Shown here in pieces: positions 15,417-23,768 of a stretch of DNA of 30,538 nucleotides; positions within the stretch are counted from its first letter, which is position 1; the number at the start of each line of letters is the position of its first letter. The stretch is from positions 2,699 through 33,236 of the forward strand of contig DFFY01000069.1 in assembly GCA_002371115.1 (NCBI GenBank). Reading direction: 5' to 3'. Both the position numbers and the translations under genes were made by a program. The stretch is from Bacteroidales bacterium UBA3764 (lineage in GTDB: Bacteria > Bacteroidota > Bacteroidia > Bacteroidales > UBA932). The notes under the pieces are model-generated. The model saw nothing but the letters and a program-made list of their open reading frames with translations, had not been told where the DNA came from and ran no database searches.

Positions 15417-16822
15417 GCTTTTCTTTCCAGGGCCACCACGTTTTCCACGTGCATGGTGTGCGGGAACATGTCCACCGGCTGCACGGCCGTAATGCGGTAA
15501 TCCCGGCACAGAATGGCCAAATCACGCGCCTGGGAGGCCGGATTGCAGCTTACATACACCATCCGCCGGGGCGCTGCCTTCAGGATGACGCCGGCCACGT
15601 CCGGATGGATGCCCGCGCGCGGCGGATCCAGGATAATCACGTCCGGTTTTCCGTGCTTTTGGATGAATGCTTCCTTGAGTACGTCCTTCATGTCGCCCGC
15701 AAAGAAGGAGCAATTGTCAATTCCGTTGGCCTGGGCATTAAACTTGGCGTCCTCGATGGCTTCCGGGACGTACTCGATTCCCACCACTTTGGAGGCTTTC
15801 CGGCTCACGAACTGGGCGATGGTGCCGGTACCGGTGTACAGGTCATAAACGACCTCGTTGCCCGTCAGGGCCGCAAATTCGCGCGCCACGCTGTACAGGC
15901 GGTAGGCCTGCAGGGAATTGGTCTGGTAGAAGGATTTGGGGCCTATCTTGAAGCGCAGGCCTTCCATTTCCTCGTAAATGGCCTCGTTTCCGTAATACAG
16001 GATGGGTGACTGGTCGGAAATGGAGTCGTTCAGCTTCTCGTTGATGACGTAATAGAGGCTGGAAATGGCCGGAAAACGGGCAATGAGGGCATCCAGGAGG
16101 GCTTTTCTGCGGGCCTCGTCCTCATAAGCGAAGATGAGGATGAGCATGACTTCGCCTGTTTCCGTGTTGCGGACAAACATGTTGCGGAAATAGCCGTGAT
16201 TCTCGCGGATGTTGTAGAATTCGTAGCCGTTATCTATACAGAACTGCTTGATAAACAGCCTGATAGCATTGCTTGGCTCCGGCTGCAAGTGGCATTGCTT
16301 GATATCCAGGACTTTGTCGAAGAATTTGCCCACGTGGAAGCCCAGGCCCATGCGGTCGTTTTCCGGAACGGCGGCCGGATCCTCGTCCCTGAGCAGCCAA
16401 CGCTTGTCAGAAGCGCTGAATTCAAGTTTGTTACGATAGTATTGAATCCGTTCGGAGGGGAGTGTGGGCCTGATTTCAGGCACTTCTAAGTGGCCGATAC
16501 GCACCAGCTGGTCTTCCACTTGCTGGCGCTTGGCTTCCAGCTGCATTTCATAGGGCAATGGCTGCCATCGGCACCCGCCACAGACGCCAAAATGCTGGCA
16601 GAAGGGCTCCAGGCGGTGTTCTGAGGGCTTCACAATGCGTTTGATGAAGCCTTCCATGTAATTTTTTTTCTTTTTATATACCTGGATATCTACAACGTCT
16701 CCGGGCACGGCAAAGTCAACAAAGACCACCATGCCGTCCACATGCGTGAGCGCTTTCCCTTCCGCCGCCACCGACTCGATGGTGACGTTTTCCAGCAGCA
16801 GATCGATTCTTTTTTTGGACAT
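15413..16822 (-). CDS. rlmD: 23S rRNA (uracil-C5) methyltransferase, RlmD/RumA family
   Basis: A 469-residue SAM-dependent enzyme that methylates uracil C5 in rRNA. The N-terminal 65 residues have the TRAM RNA-binding pattern. The [4Fe-4S]-type cysteines are Cys75, Cys81 and Cys84 (in HFGVCGGCRWQ) plus one in DIKQCHLQP. The methyltransferase domain shows VVYDLYTGTGTIAQFV (SAM motif I), VVGIEYVPEAIEDAK, VIILDPPRAG and the catalytic-cysteine motif YVSCNPAS (about 426). The family also includes RlmC and TrmA-like enzymes, so the exact uridine is not certain; the iron-sulfur cysteines favour RlmD or RlmC-type. The gene is monocistronic and overlaps the convergent protease gene by 4 nt. Confidence 0.9.
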   Translation of the reverse strand: MSKKRIDLLLENVTIESVAAEGKALTHVDGMVVFVDFAVPGDVVDIQVYKKKKNYMEGFIKRIVKPSEHRLEPFCQHFGVCGGCRWQPLPYEMQLEAKRQQVEDQLVRIGHLEVPEIRPTLPSERIQYYRNKLEFSASDKRWLLRDEDPAAVPENDRMGLGFHVGKFFDKVLDIKQCHLQPEPSNAIRLFIKQFCIDNGYEFYNIRENHGYFRNMFVRNTETGEVMLILIFAYEDEARRKALLDALIARFPAISSLYYVINEKLNDSISDQSPILYYGNEAIYEEMEGLRFKIGPKSFYQTNSLQAYRLYSVAREFAALTGNEVVYDLYTGTGTIAQFVSRKASKVVGIEYVPEAIEDAKFNAQANGIDNCSFFAGDMKDVLKEAFIQKHGKPDVIILDPPRAGIHPDVAGVILKAAPRRMVYVSCNPASQARDLAILCRDYRITAVQPVDMFPHTMHVENVVALERKA

Positions 16823-16841
16823 GTCTGTATGAATTCTTGCG

Positions 16842-16873
16842 CAAAGGTAGGGGAAACTTTTTATATCCGCAAG
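16842..16873 (-). promoter_or_regulatory. Promoter of the rlmD gene
   Basis: Minus strand: -33 CTTG (16873-16870, 3 of 4 matches), 20 nt spacer, -7 TACCTTTG (16849-16842, perfect). The transcript would start near 16835, about 13 nt before ATG 16822. Confidence 0.6.
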
Positions 16874-16973
16874 TTAACATAATATAAATTGTGTAACATG
16901 TAACGTTTTGTATTTTCGCTCGCGTCTTGGCAAAATGCGGACGTATCGGCGAAAAATGCAACAATTTCAGCGA

Positions 16974-17009
16974 TTTGCAATAATCTTAACAATTTTATTC
17001 CTATATTTG
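16974..17009 (+). promoter_or_regulatory. Promoter of the outer-membrane-type protein gene
   Basis: A perfect -33 TTTG (16974-16977) and perfect -7 TATATTTG (17002-17009) are separated by 24 nt, one more than the usual maximum. The 5' leader would be about 24 nt to ATG 17040. Confidence 0.6.
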
Positions 17010-17039
17010 TAGCAGTTTGGAATCAAATTATTTGAACCT

Positions 17040-17945
17040 ATGAAAAAATTGTTCGCCATTCTTGCAACGCTGCTTGCCATATCGGTATTCAGCGTACGCG
17101 CTCAGGAAGAAGACAAACAGTTCTTCAACCATCTGTCTTTGGGTGTGGATCTTCTCAGTACGGAAGGCGTCGGACTTCAGGTTGCCGCTCCCATCAGCAA
17201 ACATTTCCAAGTCCGTGTGGGTTTTAATCTGATGGATGCCCATGTCGCCCTGTACGACGTGGTTGTCAAGAAAGTTGCCGACATGCAGAATATTGATGTA
17301 CTGAAAGGTGGTGTGAACCCGTTCCAATACTCTTATAAGCTGAAAGACCCTGTTGAATCCGGCAATACCAAGATTGACCAGTTTGACATGAAGGCCACCA
17401 TGCAGTCGCGTAACATCGACCTTCTTGTGGACCTGTTCCCTGGCAAAAATTCTGGTTTCCACTTTACGGTGGGCGCTATGTTCAGCCTTACGCCCAAGGG
17501 GCTTATCACCTCTACCGTCAATGCATTGTATCAGGGGCAGCCTGCCATTGCAGAGAATATGCGTTGCAATACGGAGATTATGGACGTCACCACGGACAAG
17601 GAAGGCCTGTTCCACCTCAATGTGCAGTACAAAATGCGGAACGTGCATCCTTACGTGGGTATTGGTTTCGGGCGCCCGGTTTCCCTCAAGCACCGCGTCG
17701 GTGTTAACTTTGACATGGGGGTAATCTATGTGGGCGGCGTTTCGCTGGCGTCCTACAGCTATTATGACAATCCGGATCAGCCCAAGAATGTCCTTCTGGA
17801 CCAGGCCTGGTTCCGCAAGAATATCACCGAGGATATCATTTCCAATGCAGAAGACCGTAACAAGATAGACAAATACCTGGGCTTTGTAAATAATTTCCCG
17901 GTCGTGCCTGTCCTGAAGCTCACCCTTTTTATCCGTTTGTTCTAA
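17040..17945 (+). CDS. Predicted outer-membrane beta-barrel protein, unknown function
   Basis: 301 residues. Residues 1-22 are a Sec signal peptide (MKKLFAILATLLAISVFSVRAQ, split at A|Q). The mature chain alternates hydrophobic and polar residues in short strands (LSLGVDLLS, GVGLQVAAP, FQVRVGFNLMD, FHFTVGAMFSL, VHPYVGIGFGR, VGVNFDMGVIYVGG). It ends LTLFIRLF, the C-terminal aromatic expected of a barrel recognised by BAM. Two long polar segments, about residues 75-120 and 235-285, would be extracellular loops. No family name was recognised. It has its own promoter and is followed 25 nt later by a lipoprotein gene before a strong terminator, so the two form a bicistronic unit. Confidence 0.75.
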   Translation: MKKLFAILATLLAISVFSVRAQEEDKQFFNHLSLGVDLLSTEGVGLQVAAPISKHFQVRVGFNLMDAHVALYDVVVKKVADMQNIDVLKGGVNPFQYSYKLKDPVESGNTKIDQFDMKATMQSRNIDLLVDLFPGKNSGFHFTVGAMFSLTPKGLITSTVNALYQGQPAIAENMRCNTEIMDVTTDKEGLFHLNVQYKMRNVHPYVGIGFGRPVSLKHRVGVNFDMGVIYVGGVSLASYSYYDNPDQPKNVLLDQAWFRKNITEDIISNAEDRNKIDKYLGFVNNFPVVPVLKLTLFIRLF

Positions 17946-17970
17946 TTAGTTGAATCGTAATTATTTGCAT

Positions 17971-18852
17971 ATGAAAACCAAGCAACTTCTTTTGGGACTG
18001 GTGCTATGTGCCCTCCCGCTCCTGTATTCCTGCAGCAAGAGCAATGCCAATCAGGTAACGCTTACCGCTCCGGCCAAGGCCGCTGCGGCCAAAAGTATCA
18101 AGCCGGTGAGCGGCGATGTGATTTGCGACATAACATACAAAGGCAGGGATCTTTCCGTGCGCAGATTGGATTTCCTTCGTGACGGAGCCTATGTCATTAC
18201 GGCAGATGCCCGTGCTGTTAAATCCGACGACCAGGTCCAAAGAATCATTTATTCCGGTACTTACACGGTCAACGGTAACACCTATACCCTTACCGGAGAC
18301 ATTGAAGGCAATATTACCATTGACGGAGAAACCCTTTCCGCTTCCTTTATTAAGGGTTCCGTGAAGGTGAAGGTGGAATTCGGTGATGTTGAATCCGGCA
18401 GCCTGAAGGACTATCTGTATCGTACCTGGACATTGAGTGAAGTGGAGGTTAACCTTACCAAGCCCAACGCCCGCAAGAGGTTCCCTCCTTTCACCGATAA
18501 CAAAAACATCTCGGAGATTGTTACATTCATCGACCAGAATATCACCGGCGGCCTGAAGGAAAAAGAGAAACTGATGCAATACGATATTGAATCCATCAGT
18601 TTTGGTGAAGGCGTTGTGCTGGTCACCTTTGTGAACAAGCCTGCATTTGCCGGTACTTTCGATATCAAGGGCCTGGACGGCGTTTCCGGTTCTTTCTCCT
18701 ATGACCTTTCCGAGGTGATGGCCAAGAACGGCCTTCTTCAGGAAAAGGCTTCCGGCTCCGTGACATTCTCCGGGAATACCCTGAAACTCACATTGAATGC
18801 CAGCACGGAAGAGGTTTCCGGCAGTCTGGTTCTTACCATGGCGGCCAAATAA
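17971..18852 (+). CDS. Predicted lipoprotein, unknown function
   Basis: The 293-residue product starts at ATG 17971; a longer frame from TTG 17950 would only add residues in front of the signal. Residues 1-20 are a lipoprotein signal with lipobox LYSC (Cys21). After a short spacer the protein shows two similar-looking beta-rich halves (about 45-150 and 155-293). Each has repeated G-T-Y/F and 'SGTYTVNGNTYTLTG'-like strands (residues 99-113), reminiscent of lipocalin-like barrels found in many Bacteroidetes lipoproteins. This resemblance is by pattern only; no named family is claimed. It is co-transcribed with the barrel protein upstream, and both would sit at the outer membrane. The gene ends 26 nt before a strong intrinsic terminator. 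Confidence 0.75.
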   Translation: MKTKQLLLGLVLCALPLLYSCSKSNANQVTLTAPAKAAAAKSIKPVSGDVICDITYKGRDLSVRRLDFLRDGAYVITADARAVKSDDQVQRIIYSGTYTVNGNTYTLTGDIEGNITIDGETLSASFIKGSVKVKVEFGDVESGSLKDYLYRTWTLSEVEVNLTKPNARKRFPPFTDNKNISEIVTFIDQNITGGLKEKEKLMQYDIESISFGEGVVLVTFVNKPAFAGTFDIKGLDGVSGSFSYDLSEVMAKNGLLQEKASGSVTFSGNTLKLTLNASTEEVSGSLVLTMAAK

Positions 18853-18878
18853 GGGGATCCCCTCCCCTCTCCCCTTTT

Positions 18879-18910
18879 ACGCAGTGCCCGACAAGGCGCT
18901 GCGTTTTTTT
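18879..18910 (+). terminator. Rho-independent terminator after the barrel/lipoprotein pair
   Basis: A 10-bp stem, ACGCAGTGCC (18879-18888) with GGCGCTGCGT (18894-18903, one G-U wobble), closes a loop of about five bases and is followed by seven T (18904-18910). It ends the transcript from 17040-18852. Just upstream lies the palindrome GGGGATCCCC (18853-18862). Confidence 0.88.
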
Positions 18911-18935
18911 ATTTAAGGTAAAAAAGCTATATTTG
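18904..18935 (+). promoter_or_regulatory. Promoter of the GNAT-rarA unit, overlapping the terminator T tract
   Basis: A perfect -7 TATATTTG lies at 18928-18935. The best -33 position (17-20 nt upstream) falls on TTTT within the terminator's T run at 18904-18910. The transcript would start near 18942, about 18 nt before ATG 18960. Confidence 0.5.
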
Positions 18936-18959
18936 CAGGCTAAAATAAACCTAACCCTC

Positions 18960-20090
18960 ATGTCAGTTGTCGTTAAAACAGTAGAAAGCAAAGCAGACCT
19001 CAAAACCTTTGTCAAATTTCCCTTGCAGCTCTATAAGAACTGTCCCTATTACGTACCCAACCTGTACGCCGACGAAATGGTCGCCCTGGATTCGCAGAAG
19101 AACGCCATGGGAAAGTATTCCCTTTCCCGCAAGTTCCTGGCCTACAAGGATGGCAAGGTGGTCGGACGCATCGCCGCCATCATCAACCAGATTGCCAACA
19201 AGGATTGGGCGCACGCAGAGGTTCGTTTCGGCTGGGTGGATTTTATTGACGACAAGGAAGTTTCCAAGGCGCTGGTGGACGCCGTCATCGCCTTTGGCAG
19301 GGAGAATGGCATGACCACCATAGCCGGTCCCCTGGGCTTTACGGATTTTGACAACGAAGGCTGTGTGGTAGAGGGTTTTGACGATATTTCCTCCTTCATG
19401 CTCAAATACAATTACCCTTATTATGGGGCGCACTTCGAGGCACTGGGCATGGAGAAAATCAACGACTGGCTGGAATACCGTGTCTATGTTCCGGAACAGG
19501 TGCCGGAGAAAGTGGTCAAGGCCGCCCATCTGGTTTCCGAGCGCTACAACCTGCATATCCGTAAGATAAGCAAGAAAGAGGTCCGGAAAGAGAATTACGG
19601 CCGCAAGCTGTTCGATCTGGTGAACCGGACCTACTGCCAACTGTTTGACTTCACCGTACTTCCCCCGGAGGTGATAGACCAGTATGTGGATACTTTCCTG
19701 GGCGTGCTGGACATGAAATACATTACGCTGGTGGAAGATGCGGAAGGGAAGCTGGTAGCCATGGCCCTTACCATGCCTTCCATTGCCCACGCGGTGAAAA
19801 AAGCAAATGGCTATCTGTTCCCGCTGGGTTGGTGGCATATCTTCAAGTCCATGTATATCAAGCACGAAGAGGCCCTGGAGCTGATGCTCATCGCCGTGGA
19901 TCCGGATTATCGTAACCGGGGTGTGCATGCCATGCTCTTCAATGAACTCATTCCCAATCTGATTGAGGGCGGCTTCAAATACGGTGAATCCAACGCAGAA
20001 ATGGAAACCAATTCTTCCGTGCAGAACATTTGGAACATCTATCAGAAGGACTTCAAGCGCCGCCGCCGCGTATTCGGCAAAACCATCTAA
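18960..20090 (+). CDS. GNAT-family N-acetyltransferase-like protein
   Basis: The 376-residue protein is of a type common in Bacteroidetes and annotated as GNAT. The C-terminal half holds the acetyl-CoA fold pattern: ELMLIAVDPDYRNRGVHAML (about 309-328), where R-x-x-G-V/x is the pyrophosphate-binding loop Q/R-x-x-G-x-G/A, followed by a helix. The N-terminal half (FVKFPLQLYKNCPYYVPNLY, FLAYKDGKVVGRIAAIIN) resembles a second, degenerate GNAT domain, so it may be a double-domain protein. The substrate is unknown. ATG 18960 lies downstream of the promoter; the in-frame ATG at 18933 overlaps the -7 box and is rejected. rarA starts 4 nt after its stop, implying one transcript. Confidence 0.75.
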   Translation: MSVVVKTVESKADLKTFVKFPLQLYKNCPYYVPNLYADEMVALDSQKNAMGKYSLSRKFLAYKDGKVVGRIAAIINQIANKDWAHAEVRFGWVDFIDDKEVSKALVDAVIAFGRENGMTTIAGPLGFTDFDNEGCVVEGFDDISSFMLKYNYPYYGAHFEALGMEKINDWLEYRVYVPEQVPEKVVKAAHLVSERYNLHIRKISKKEVRKENYGRKLFDLVNRTYCQLFDFTVLPPEVIDQYVDTFLGVLDMKYITLVEDAEGKLVAMALTMPSIAHAVKKANGYLFPLGWWHIFKSMYIKHEEALELMLIAVDPDYRNRGVHAMLFNELIPNLIEGGFKYGESNAEMETNSSVQNIWNIYQKDFKRRRRVFGKTI

Positions 20091-20094
20091 GCCT

Positions 20095-21408
20095 ATGAGT
20101 GCCTCCTCTACCCTGCTTCCTCCCCTTCCGGAGCGCATGCGCCCCCGCACGCTGGCCCAGTATGTAGGGCAGCGTCACTTGGTGGGAGAAGGCTGCATCC
20201 TGCGCAAGATGATTGAGAGCGGCAACCTGAGCTCATTCATCCTCTGGGGGCCTCCCGGCGTGGGAAAAACCACCTTGGCACACATCATTGCGGAAACGTT
20301 GGACCGGGATTTCTATACGTTGTCGGCGGTAACGGCCGGCGTCAAGGATGTCCGCGACGTATTTGACAAGGCGCGGGACCATTCCCTCTTCCAGCAAAAA
20401 GGGGCTCCCATCCTCTTTATTGACGAAATCCACCGCTTCAACAAGGCGCAGCAGGATGCCCTGCTGGGGGCCGTGGAAAACGGGACCATCGTCCTGATAG
20501 GCGCCACTACGGAAAACCCCTCCTTCGAGGTTATCACGCCCCTGCTGTCCCGCTGTCAGGTATTCGTTCTTAAGTCGCTGGAGAAAAGCGATTTGCAGAC
20601 GTTACTTGAACGGGCGCTGAAGGAGGATGTGCTGCTGAAGGAGAAGGATATTCAGATCAGGGAGAGCGAAGCGCTCATGCGCTACAGCGGCGGCGATGCC
20701 CGTAAACTCCTCAATGTGCTGGAATTGGTGGTGGATGCCTTGGGCGGGCAGTCCCCCATTGTGATCGACAATGCCTCCGTAACGGCTTCCGTGCAGGAAA
20801 ATATGGCCATCTATGACAAGGATGGCGAGATGCATTACGATATTATTTCCGCGTTCATCAAGAGCATACGCGGCAGTGACCCCAATGCGGCCATCTATTA
20901 CCTGGCGCGCATGATTGACGGTGGCGAGGACCCGCTGTTCATTGCCCGGCGGCTGTGCCTGAGTGCCTCAGAGGATGTGGGCCTGGCCAATCCCAATGCC
21001 CTGCTGCTGGCCAATGCCTGTTTTGAGGTGGTGAGCAAGATCGGCATGCCGGAAGGTCGCATTCCGCTGGCGGAAACCACGGTATATCTGGCGTCATCGC
21101 CCAAGAGCAACGGCTCTTATATGGCCCTGGAGAATGCGCTGGCGAAGGTCCGGGAGACGGGGAATTTGCCGGTCCCCCTCCCCATCCGCAATGCGCCCAC
21201 CAAACTCATGGAAGAACTGGGCTACAGTGACGGGTACAAGTACGCCCACGACTATCCCGGGCATTTTGTAGATATGGAGTTCCTGCCGGACGCCCTCCGC
21301 GGTACCGTCTTTTACGAGCCGCAGCCCAACAAGCATGAGAACGCCCTCCGTGCGTATTTGGAGGCTTGTTGGCCCAAATATTACCCAAAGGCTCCCTCGA
21401 AGGAATAA
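20095..21408 (+). CDS. rarA: Replication-associated recombination ATPase RarA (MgsA)
   Basis: A 437-residue clamp-loader-like AAA+ ATPase that acts at stalled or gapped replication forks. It shows MRPRTLAQYVGQRHLVGEG at the N-terminus, Walker A GPPGVGKTT, Walker B ILFIDEIHRFNKAQQDALL, sensor 1 LIGATTENPSFEV and the arginine-finger segment PLLSRCQVF. The C-terminal tetramerisation region contains DPNAAIYYLARMIDGGEDP, followed by LCLSASEDVGLANPNAL. The start ATG 20095 is chosen because the family N-terminus begins here; the open frame further upstream lies inside the GNAT gene. The length is normal. It is the last gene before a convergent junction packed with GC hairpins. Confidence 0.96.
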   Translation: MSASSTLLPPLPERMRPRTLAQYVGQRHLVGEGCILRKMIESGNLSSFILWGPPGVGKTTLAHIIAETLDRDFYTLSAVTAGVKDVRDVFDKARDHSLFQQKGAPILFIDEIHRFNKAQQDALLGAVENGTIVLIGATTENPSFEVITPLLSRCQVFVLKSLEKSDLQTLLERALKEDVLLKEKDIQIRESEALMRYSGGDARKLLNVLELVVDALGGQSPIVIDNASVTASVQENMAIYDKDGEMHYDIISAFIKSIRGSDPNAAIYYLARMIDGGEDPLFIARRLCLSASEDVGLANPNALLLANACFEVVSKIGMPEGRIPLAETTVYLASSPKSNGSYMALENALAKVRETGNLPVPLPIRNAPTKLMEELGYSDGYKYAHDYPGHFVDMEFLPDALRGTVFYEPQPNKHENALRAYLEACWPKYYPKAPSKE

Positions 21409-21507
21409 GGCGCCGGCAGGCGCCCGGCCGGGCCGGGTATTTGCCAACGGCAAATACGGAAAGGCGAAAAGGCCGCAGGGGTATGCAAGGGGGCGCGGAG
21501 CCCCCTT
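21409..21507. repeat. Cluster of GC-rich perfect hairpins between convergent rarA and tamL
   Basis: Three hairpins lie in 99 nt. The first is GGCGCC-GGCA-GGCGCC (21409-21424). The second is GTATTTGCC-AAC-GGCAAATAC (21437-21457, 9-bp perfect stem). The third is AAGGGGGC-GCGGA-GCCCCCTT (21487-21507, 8-bp perfect stem), whose right arm includes the tamL stop codon. The palindrome CCCGGCCGGG sits at 21423-21432. None is followed by a T run on either strand. The density of palindromes resembles a REP/BIME-type extragenic element; only one copy lies in this window. Confidence 0.55.
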
Positions 21508-23704
21508 AAAAAGGGTAACCTACACCAAAATGAATGGCATAATTACGTGGAAACCACTCGCGGACGGGGACCCAGCGGTTGCCGGCTGCACGGGCAGGGT
21601 CATGCAGGCGGATACCGCCATCTAAGCGGATGAGGAGGAAACCCAGGTTCACGCGGATACCCAGACCCCAGTCCAGGCCGATGGAACCGCCCAGGTTCTT
21701 GATGTCAAAATAGCCCGGTATATCTTTTTCGGTGACCGTTATTTTGGGATGGGGAATGTCCCAGATATTGCCGGCATCGGCAAAGAGCGCTCCTTCCAGT
21801 TTCCAGACCAGCGGGAAACGGTATTCCACATTGGCCTCCAGTTTCATGGCGCCAATCTGGGAGGGAATGGAGAACTCGGTATAGGGCTGTGCATTGCCCG
21901 GCCCCAACGTACGGGCTTGCCAGCCACGCATGGACGAGGAGCCGCCGCAATAGAACTGCTTTTCTATCGGCGCGGTGGTGGAATTGCCATATCCATATCC
22001 CGCACCGGCCATCAGGTGCAGTGCTATGGCGTGTTCATCCTCGCTACCAAAACGGAAAATCTTGCCCAGATTGAGTTCTGCGCGTACATATTGGGCATAA
22101 GGCGTGGACCAGATAGTGCGTTCCCCTCTTTCGTTCAGGGGCATGAATTTGTTGAACAGGCTGAGCAGGTTTCCGGACAAGTCCACGCTGAGCCGGACAT
22201 AGTGATAGGGAGTCAGGGGGATGGGCGACGAGTTGGTGGTGTAGTACACCGTACCGCTGATGCCTTGGTCGAACCGGCCCATATAAGCGTTCAGGAGGAA
22301 GGGGTTGGCCACTATGATTTTTTCCAGGAACTCCGTCTGGATATTGAACAGCCGGGCGATATTGAGACGGATGGGAGAGAACTGGTAGAAAAAGTTTTTC
22401 CCGGCGCGCCCATTGTAGGTAAATGCCGTTGTAATGAGGGTGCGGCGGAATTCCGGACGGTCCTGGTAGGTGAAGGCCAGGGATACGTCCGTGGTGGGGA
22501 TATACGGTCCCTTGAACAGCCGGTTGGGCAGTCCCAGAAACTGCGGAAAGCGGATGGACGAGGTGATACCCAGTTCCGTGGAATAGGCGTTGGTTCCTGG
22601 CTTGAACTGGAAGTTGCCCTTCAGACCCACATTCAGGCGCTCTCCCCCATGGAAAATGTTCTTGTGGTAATAGTTGATCTGGGGCGATATGCCAAACAGT
22701 CCTGTGGAGTTGAAAGAGCCTTCCAGGTCCACCTTGATGGCCTGCAGGCGGGAATTCCGCAGGGAGATGTCTGCGTTTACGGTATGGTCCGACGCGGGCT
22801 GCATGCTCACGTTTACGCCGGAGAGCATGCCCAGGCTGGACAGGCGTGTGTACGTGGTGTTCACTTCCTGCTCGCTATATGCTTGTCCGGGACGCAGGGT
22901 ATTCATGTTCGCCAGGGTGGAACGCCTGATTTTCAGCTGTTCCGGGTGCGAGATGTTTACCTCCCCCACTGTGAATTTCCGGTGCTCCCGTGCGGTGGAG
23001 GCGGGGTCTCCCAGGGCGTAGTCGCGGATAAAGTAAGTGAGCTTGGCCGTGCCGTCTTTCGCAAGGGTATCGGCCTCAAAGAAATAGTAGCTTTTGGTAA
23101 AGCCGTAATACCCTTTGTTGCGGTACATCTGGGCGCTGCGGCCCGCTTCCGCTTCCAGATCGGCCTCTGCCAGGTAGTTTCCCACGGCAACGGTGCTGTT
23201 GGGCAGGTCTTCCATGAATTCCTGCCTCAAGGTGCCGTATTCCGGAATTTGATAGTCGATGGCGCTGATGGTGTAGCGCTTGCCCAGGGCCACGAAATAG
23301 TTCACATAGACCTTCCGGCCTTTCACTTGCACCTGGCTTTCCACCTGCGAACCATAATAACCGATATAGCGGAGGTGGTTGCCAATGCTGGCGATGCTCT
23401 TTTCCACCAGCGCCGGGTCATAAACCACGGGCTTGACGCCTACGCTCTGGACAAAGCGTCCCAGTTTGGTCCTGCCTTCCCCGCCCCAGTTATATACTGA
23501 AAGCAAAGGGTTTACGCCTAACAGGTAGGAGTTGGGCTTCTGGGCCACGTAGGACATGAGGCTGCCGGCGTCGAAGGAAGGGTCGTCCACCTTCACCTGG
23601 TTTTTGCGGAGGAGGTATTCTCCGTCTTTGAGCGACCGCGTGACGCTGCAGGCTCCCGCGAAAACCGCACAAATGCAAAGAAATATGACTTTCCACCGTT
23701 TCAT
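21506..23704 (-). CDS. tamL: TamL: BamA/TamA-family outer membrane lipoprotein
   Basis: A 732-residue Omp85 protein. The N-terminus has a signal ending in AGA-Cys19, making it a lipoprotein, the feature that separates Bacteroidetes TamL from proteobacterial TamA. Residues of about 25-320 contain POTRA-like modules (VEKSIASIGNHLRYIGYYGS, YLAEADLEAEAGRSAQMYRN, then the FTVGEVNISHPEQLKI block). The barrel begins at about 330 and has the Omp85 landmarks GGSSSMRGW and, near the end, GLDWGLGIRVNLGFLLIRLD, finishing in FGVGYPF with the C-terminal aromatic. TamL works with inner-membrane TamB in envelope assembly. No tamB lies alongside, and in many Bacteroidetes a SpoU methyltransferase sits beside tamL; here one is separated from it by the decarboxylase gene. 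Confidence 0.9.
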   Translation of the reverse strand: MKRWKVIFLCICAVFAGACSVTRSLKDGEYLLRKNQVKVDDPSFDAGSLMSYVAQKPNSYLLGVNPLLSVYNWGGEGRTKLGRFVQSVGVKPVVYDPALVEKSIASIGNHLRYIGYYGSQVESQVQVKGRKVYVNYFVALGKRYTISAIDYQIPEYGTLRQEFMEDLPNSTVAVGNYLAEADLEAEAGRSAQMYRNKGYYGFTKSYYFFEADTLAKDGTAKLTYFIRDYALGDPASTAREHRKFTVGEVNISHPEQLKIRRSTLANMNTLRPGQAYSEQEVNTTYTRLSSLGMLSGVNVSMQPASDHTVNADISLRNSRLQAIKVDLEGSFNSTGLFGISPQINYYHKNIFHGGERLNVGLKGNFQFKPGTNAYSTELGITSSIRFPQFLGLPNRLFKGPYIPTTDVSLAFTYQDRPEFRRTLITTAFTYNGRAGKNFFYQFSPIRLNIARLFNIQTEFLEKIIVANPFLLNAYMGRFDQGISGTVYYTTNSSPIPLTPYHYVRLSVDLSGNLLSLFNKFMPLNERGERTIWSTPYAQYVRAELNLGKIFRFGSEDEHAIALHLMAGAGYGYGNSTTAPIEKQFYCGGSSSMRGWQARTLGPGNAQPYTEFSIPSQIGAMKLEANVEYRFPLVWKLEGALFADAGNIWDIPHPKITVTEKDIPGYFDIKNLGGSIGLDWGLGIRVNLGFLLIRLDGGIRLHDPARAAGNRWVPVREWFPRNYAIHFGVGYPF

Positions 23705-23709
23705 TCTTA

Positions 23710-23737
23710 CAAAAGTAATACTTTTTACTTATATTTG
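23710..23737. promoter_or_regulatory. Divergent -7 elements between tamL and the decarboxylase gene
   Basis: Plus strand: TATATTTG (23730-23737) upstream of the decarboxylase. Minus strand: TACTTTTG (23717-23710), only 6 nt before the tamL ATG, so it would give a nearly leaderless transcript. Neither has a convincing -33 TTTG. The intergenic space is 64 nt. Confidence 0.45.
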
Positions 23738-23768
23738 CGTGATTTTTTAACACAGTTTATTTGCAGGG

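Noticed and set aside
18853..18862. GGGGATCCCC palindrome after the lipoprotein gene
   Set aside because: Short, single, and next to a much stronger terminator; no independent role can be argued.
18933..18959. Upstream ATG for the GNAT gene
   Set aside because: It overlaps the -7 promoter element, so it would not be in the transcript.
21749..23500. 583-codon open frame on the plus strand, antisense to tamL
   Set aside because: It lies fully opposite a well-supported Omp85 gene, has no recognisable domains, and its composition is that of a codon-bias shadow.
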